Assembly: GCA_900546315.1 (NCBI GenBank)
Contig: URCP01000017.1
Location: forward strand, 1-44,021
Length of the DNA stretch: 44,021 nucleotides
Reading direction: 5' to 3'
From: an uncultured Eubacteriales bacterium
Lineage (GTDB): Bacteria; Bacillota; Clostridia; Oscillospirales; CAG-272
Numbering within the stretch: position 1 is the stretch's first letter; each line of letters begins with the position of its first letter. Below the pieces are notes generated by a model. That model searched no databases and was not told the origin of the DNA. It saw nothing but the letters and a program-made list of their open reading frames with translations. Shown one piece after another: positions 40,902-44,021 of the stretch. Both the position numbers and the translations under genes were made by a program.

Positions 40902-43892
40902 TTGAATACCACATCGAACCGCTTCGCGCTCATTCTGCCCGAGAGACAGACCTGTCCCGGCGGATGGTACGCGGTCGGATATATATCGCGCGCCCTGCTT
41001 GTATTCATGTGCACGTTCGGGTTCGCTCTGTTCATCTGCGACGCGCTGGCGCTGGGGAACGGATTCACATTGGTTATGACGCTTTTCGGAATCAGCGCGC
41101 TGTTCACGCTGGTGTTCTCCGTCATGGGGCTCGGAAGGATCACCTTCGCCGCCGGGTGCGGACTGATCGCGGTCATCGGAGCGGCGACGGCTCTCATGAC
41201 CGAACGCGCCGCAGAAAAGGCATATTATCTGGCGCTGGCTCTGCCGAACGCCTTTTTCCGGAGACTCGACTCGCTCGGCTATCCGGGAATGAGCGAGAGG
41301 GTTATCAGCTACGAGTATCCGCTTAGAAGGCTCGGAATGCCTGAGAACGAGTGCGTCTTCGTCGCTTTTGCCGTCCTGCTCTTTATATTGTGCGCCGTTT
41401 TTTCGGTTTGTATGCTGAAAAGGCTGAGACTTATACCTCTCGCTGTTATCGGCGGATCGGTCTGCACGATATGCCTTTATTACGGTATGTGTACGAAGAA
41501 CGTCGGGTTCGGGTTCATCATCGCTTCTCTCTGCGGCTGTGCCGCGCTCGCCGGATACGACCATATCTACACGAGACCGAAGACGATCGGAGCGGCGGTT
41601 GACGCTGAGCTTCCCGAGGACGCGACAATTTCGGAATGGAAGGAAGAGAAGCGGCGGGTTCTCCGGCAGAACTCGGGGCTCGGTGGTTTCACCGGGCTCG
41701 CGGCGGCGCTGACGGCGCTCGTTCTGCTGATCGTTCCGATGACATTCAAAAACAGCATGAAAGATATCCCGTCGCTTTCGACACCGCTTCTGAAGCTTGA
41801 GAATTACCTGTATTCGCTTGCGCGCGGGGACAGTCCGGATTTCTCGAGCCTGATATTTTCCGGCGTTTCCGCGCTCGACAAGCGCACGACGGCGTCGTCC
41901 GACCGCGTTTACACCGGTACGAGATTGTTTGAGGTGCAGGTTGACACGTCGCTGCCGGTGTATCTTCGCGGTTGGGTCGGGACCGATTACTACGGGGACA
42001 GCTGGCACTCGCTCGATTACGACAGGATCGCGGAATACAAGCGGCTTTTCGGCACTGACTTCTCGCCGGACGAGATGACCGGGGATATGCTCCGCGCTGT
42101 TGATCCGTCACTCACGACGGTCGGTTCCGCGGGATACAGACCGCACACCGACCTCGGATACGTGACGGCGCGGGTCAGCGTCAAAAAGCTGAAGCCGACG
42201 GCGAACGTCGTTTTCATGCCGTCCTACAGGCTCGGAAAAAATCAGCTCTTCGCCTTCGGAAGTTTCGATGAGGGCGACGTGGAGTACTCGAATTACAGCG
42301 ACGGAATATTCCTCAGTACGTCCTATCTCTTCTCCGACGACTATTCGGTCGTCTCGGACATACCGCTGCTGCGGGATCCGGAGTTCGCCGGGAATATCGG
42401 CAGTTTCGTGCAGAATTACAGACGGGAGTCGAGGATAATATCGACGATTTCGGCGTACGGCAACGATTCTGCGGACGGGCTCAGGCGCGCGTATCTCGTG
42501 ACCGTGCATGACGTCGTGATAAGCGGCAAGGGAACCCTCGTCTGGCGGGACGGCTCGCTCGACATTGATCTCCGGAGCGGCTCGGACGCGCCGCAGAAGG
42601 ATCAGATCCTCGCCGCTGCCGTTTTGCGGCTCGACAAAATGACCGATGAGTTGATAAGCGAGGATGAGAAGGTCAACCTGTCCTACCGCTACGCGTTTGT
42701 TATGGATGAGGAGGAGCGCAGGGATATACGCGCCCTTATCAGTGTGGTCGCGAAATATCGTGAGTACGCTTATCAGAACTATCTCACGGGTTGTGAGAAT
42801 TATACCGCGATAAAGCAGCTTGCCTCGGACGTCGTTTACGGTCCGGCGACCATCGACAAGAACAGGGTTTATGTCGACACGCGCAGATACGGAGATATGG
42901 ACGAGTACACGGCGAGACATATGATGGTTATGGCGGTGATTGACTATCTCTCGGAGAATATGGTCTACACATTGTCTCCGGTTGACCCGTCGCCGACAAG
43001 GGATTATGTCAACGCGGCGGATACGTTCCTCTTTGACACCCAGGAGGGGTACTGCGTGCAGTTCGCGACCTCCGCCGTCATGATGATACGCTCGCTCGGG
43101 ATACCGGCGAGGTACGCGGAGGGGTATATTGCGAGCGATTTTTCGAGAAATTCCGGCGGCGACGCCGTCGGAAAGTATTCGTCTCTGGTGCTCGACAACA
43201 ACGCGCACGCGTGGGTTGAGGTATATTACGACGATTACGGATGGGTACAGTATGAGGCGACAACGCCTTACTATTCGGAGATGTACGAGGGGCTTGTCCC
43301 GACGGTCGATGAGGTGGAGACGGATGTTGTTCCGGATGACACAACGCAGGTGACGGATGTGGTCACGGACAGCGAGACGACCATGCCGGAGGATACGACG
43401 GCTCCGGACGATGAGATTGTCGAGCCGGAGAAGCCGGTGAGGATACCGCCGGTGCTTATCGCGGTTATGGTTGTCGTTCTGGTGATTGTCATCTGTATAG
43501 TTGCTTTGAGGACGCGGGCGGCTCGGGTTCGTGCCGGGCGTGAGGAGTTGTCGCGGAGGGCGCGTGAGGCGCGTGATTCCGCTGGCAGGACAGCGGCGGC
43601 GAAGGAGCTTGACGACAGAATAATGCGGCTGCTCTCAAAGCTCGGTTACAGACCTGAGCCGGGCGAGCAGATAGGGGCGTTCGCGGCGAGGGTCGACGAG
43701 GCGCTTGGAATGAAGGCGGACAGCGGATTCACGGCTGCCGCGGACGCGGTTCTCGCGGCGGAGTTTTCGGGCGACGTTCCCGCGAAGGGGCTCGCGTCGA
43801 TTGACGCTTTCTACCGTGAGCTGTGCGACTACGCCCTTCGCGGCGCAAAACCATATAAGCGTCTGTGGCTCGAGTGCACTTTGCTCGCCTGA
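40902..43892 (+). CDS. membrane transglutaminase-like protein (TgpA type)
   Basis: The protein of about 996 residues has seven hydrophobic segments in the first 290 residues, then a large extracellular part with a transglutaminase core. The catalytic cysteine is C718 (GYCVQFATSAV), the histidine is H769 (NAHAWVEVY), and the third residue is in WVQYEATTP, where Firmicutes members often use this Glu form. A Thr/Asp/Glu-rich linker, one more transmembrane helix (IPPVLIAVMVVVLVIVICIVAL) and a cytosolic tail follow. The TTG at 40902 is chosen because GAGG lies 7 nt before it; ATG at 40839 lacks a ribosome site. It ends the MoxR/DUF58 operon. Confidence 0.88.
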   Translation: MNTTSNRFALILPERQTCPGGWYAVGYISRALLVFMCTFGFALFICDALALGNGFTLVMTLFGISALFTLVFSVMGLGRITFAAGCGLIAVIGAATALMTERAAEKAYYLALALPNAFFRRLDSLGYPGMSERVISYEYPLRRLGMPENECVFVAFAVLLFILCAVFSVCMLKRLRLIPLAVIGGSVCTICLYYGMCTKNVGFGFIIASLCGCAALAGYDHIYTRPKTIGAAVDAELPEDATISEWKEEKRRVLRQNSGLGGFTGLAAALTALVLLIVPMTFKNSMKDIPSLSTPLLKLENYLYSLARGDSPDFSSLIFSGVSALDKRTTASSDRVYTGTRLFEVQVDTSLPVYLRGWVGTDYYGDSWHSLDYDRIAEYKRLFGTDFSPDEMTGDMLRAVDPSLTTVGSAGYRPHTDLGYVTARVSVKKLKPTANVVFMPSYRLGKNQLFAFGSFDEGDVEYSNYSDGIFLSTSYLFSDDYSVVSDIPLLRDPEFAGNIGSFVQNYRRESRIISTISAYGNDSADGLRRAYLVTVHDVVISGKGTLVWRDGSLDIDLRSGSDAPQKDQILAAAVLRLDKMTDELISEDEKVNLSYRYAFVMDEEERRDIRALISVVAKYREYAYQNYLTGCENYTAIKQLASDVVYGPATIDKNRVYVDTRRYGDMDEYTARHMMVMAVIDYLSENMVYTLSPVDPSPTRDYVNAADTFLFDTQEGYCVQFATSAVMMIRSLGIPARYAEGYIASDFSRNSGGDAVGKYSSLVLDNNAHAWVEVYYDDYGWVQYEATTPYYSEMYEGLVPTVDEVETDVVPDDTTQVTDVVTDSETTMPEDTTAPDDEIVEPEKPVRIPPVLIAVMVVVLVIVICIVALRTRAARVRAGREELSRRAREARDSAGRTAAAKELDDRIMRLLSKLGYRPEPGEQIGAFAARVDEALGMKADSGFTAAADAVLAAEFSGDVPAKGLASIDAFYRELCDYALRGAKPYKRLWLECTLLA

Positions 43893-43922
43893 TGTATAAA
43901 GTTTGAGAAAGGGAGGGGTGCA

Positions 43923-43960
43923 GGGGAGGGAAAGGCCTTTTCAAAGTCCTTTACCTCCCC
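43923..43960. repeat. purine-rich hairpin after the operon
   Basis: A 13-bp stem with one mismatch (43923-43935 with 43948-43960) around a 12-nt loop follows the last gene. The upstream strand GGGAGGGGTGCAGGGGAGGG (43911-43930) resembles the reverse complement of sequence next to the element at 29577-29596. It may be the operon terminator or an intergenic repeat. Beyond it, to the window end, I see no gene. Confidence 0.5.
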
Positions 43961-44021
43961 AGCAAGCGGACAAAAGGCAGAATCAATAACACGTGACTTA
44001 ACCGGAGCGGCGCGCGCGTAT

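Noticed and set aside
40614..43208. Long minus-strand frames opposite the DUF58 and transglutaminase genes
   Set aside because: Arg-rich shadow translations with no motifs; the plus strand operon explains the region.
1..44021. tRNA genes, rRNA genes, CRISPR arrays, prophage or transposase genes
   Set aside because: I scanned the intergenic gaps and found no T-arm sequences in cloverleaf context, no spaced repeats and no recognisable mobile-element proteins.

Overview
The window reads as chromosome of a GC-rich member of the Clostridia (Bacillota), probably an uncultured gut or anaerobic lineage near Oscillospirales. Evidence: RNase Y, ThiI, TypA, YifB/ComM and RNase P RNA of bacterial type; consensus sigma-A promoters, many with an extended -10; strong AGGAGG-like ribosome sites with frequent GTG/TTG starts; an S-layer-homology protein; oxygen-sensitive 2-hydroxyacyl-CoA dehydratase-type proteins; a GH130 mannosylglucose phosphorylase; and the GlpA-like / FAD oxidoreductase / DUF1667 trio. 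The lineage is an inference from gene content. I see no rRNA, tRNA, CRISPR array, insertion sequence or phage genes.

Layout. 1-439: end of an EamA-type transporter. 4496-537 (minus): lipoprotein, cysteine desulfurase, proA, nucleoside hydrolase, one operon with a hairpin-rich leader. 5137-4748 (minus): rnpB with its own promoter and terminator. 5168-7582 (minus): GNAT acetyltransferase, then comM, separated by a cluster of DnaA-box-like nonamers. 7837-8070: small ribbon-helix-helix protein. 8210-17905 (plus): a long cluster with a 2-hydroxyacyl-CoA dehydratase activase-like protein, a GH31 glycosidase, the matching dehydratase-like C-terminal half, cca, a diacylglycerol-kinase-family lipid kinase and thiI. 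18158-19705: rny. 21305-19858 (minus): a DUF6323/DUF6179-like pair. 23862-21561 (minus): ECF sigma factor, DUF4367 membrane protein, exported unknown. 24101-25603: solute-binding lipoprotein broken by an in-frame TAG. 25868-27691: typA. 27702-29588: a sigma-factor/HTH cassette, itself split by an in-frame TAG and bracketed by inverted repeats. 29709-30622: frameshifted GNAT gene. 32926-30678 (minus): Gfo/Idh/MocA oxidoreductase and GH130 phosphorylase. 33298-34770: SLH-transglutaminase. 38040-34884 (minus): GlpA-like dehydrogenase, FAD oxidoreductase, DUF1667. 38339-43892: MoxR ATPase, DUF58 protein, membrane transglutaminase.

How the parts work together. Housekeeping RNA biology is dense (rnpB, cca, thiI, rny, typA); ThiI needs a cysteine desulfurase and one is present 13 kb away. 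Glycan use is represented by GH31, GH130 with its oxidoreductase, and the orphan binding protein. Cell-surface functions are represented by the SLH-transglutaminase and the MoxR/DUF58/transglutaminase triad.

Most unusual points. (1) Two protein families are each interrupted by an in-frame TAG with the same frame continuing directly, while all 33 other recognisable genes end in TAA or TGA. (2) A protein that I recall as a single chain of about 1,400 residues is split in two, with a GH31 gene between the halves. (3) The sigma cassette is flanked by 18-19 bp inverted repeats and sits next to a 141-bp nested palindrome. Pseudogene decay is the simplest explanation for (1), but UAG readthrough deserves a test.
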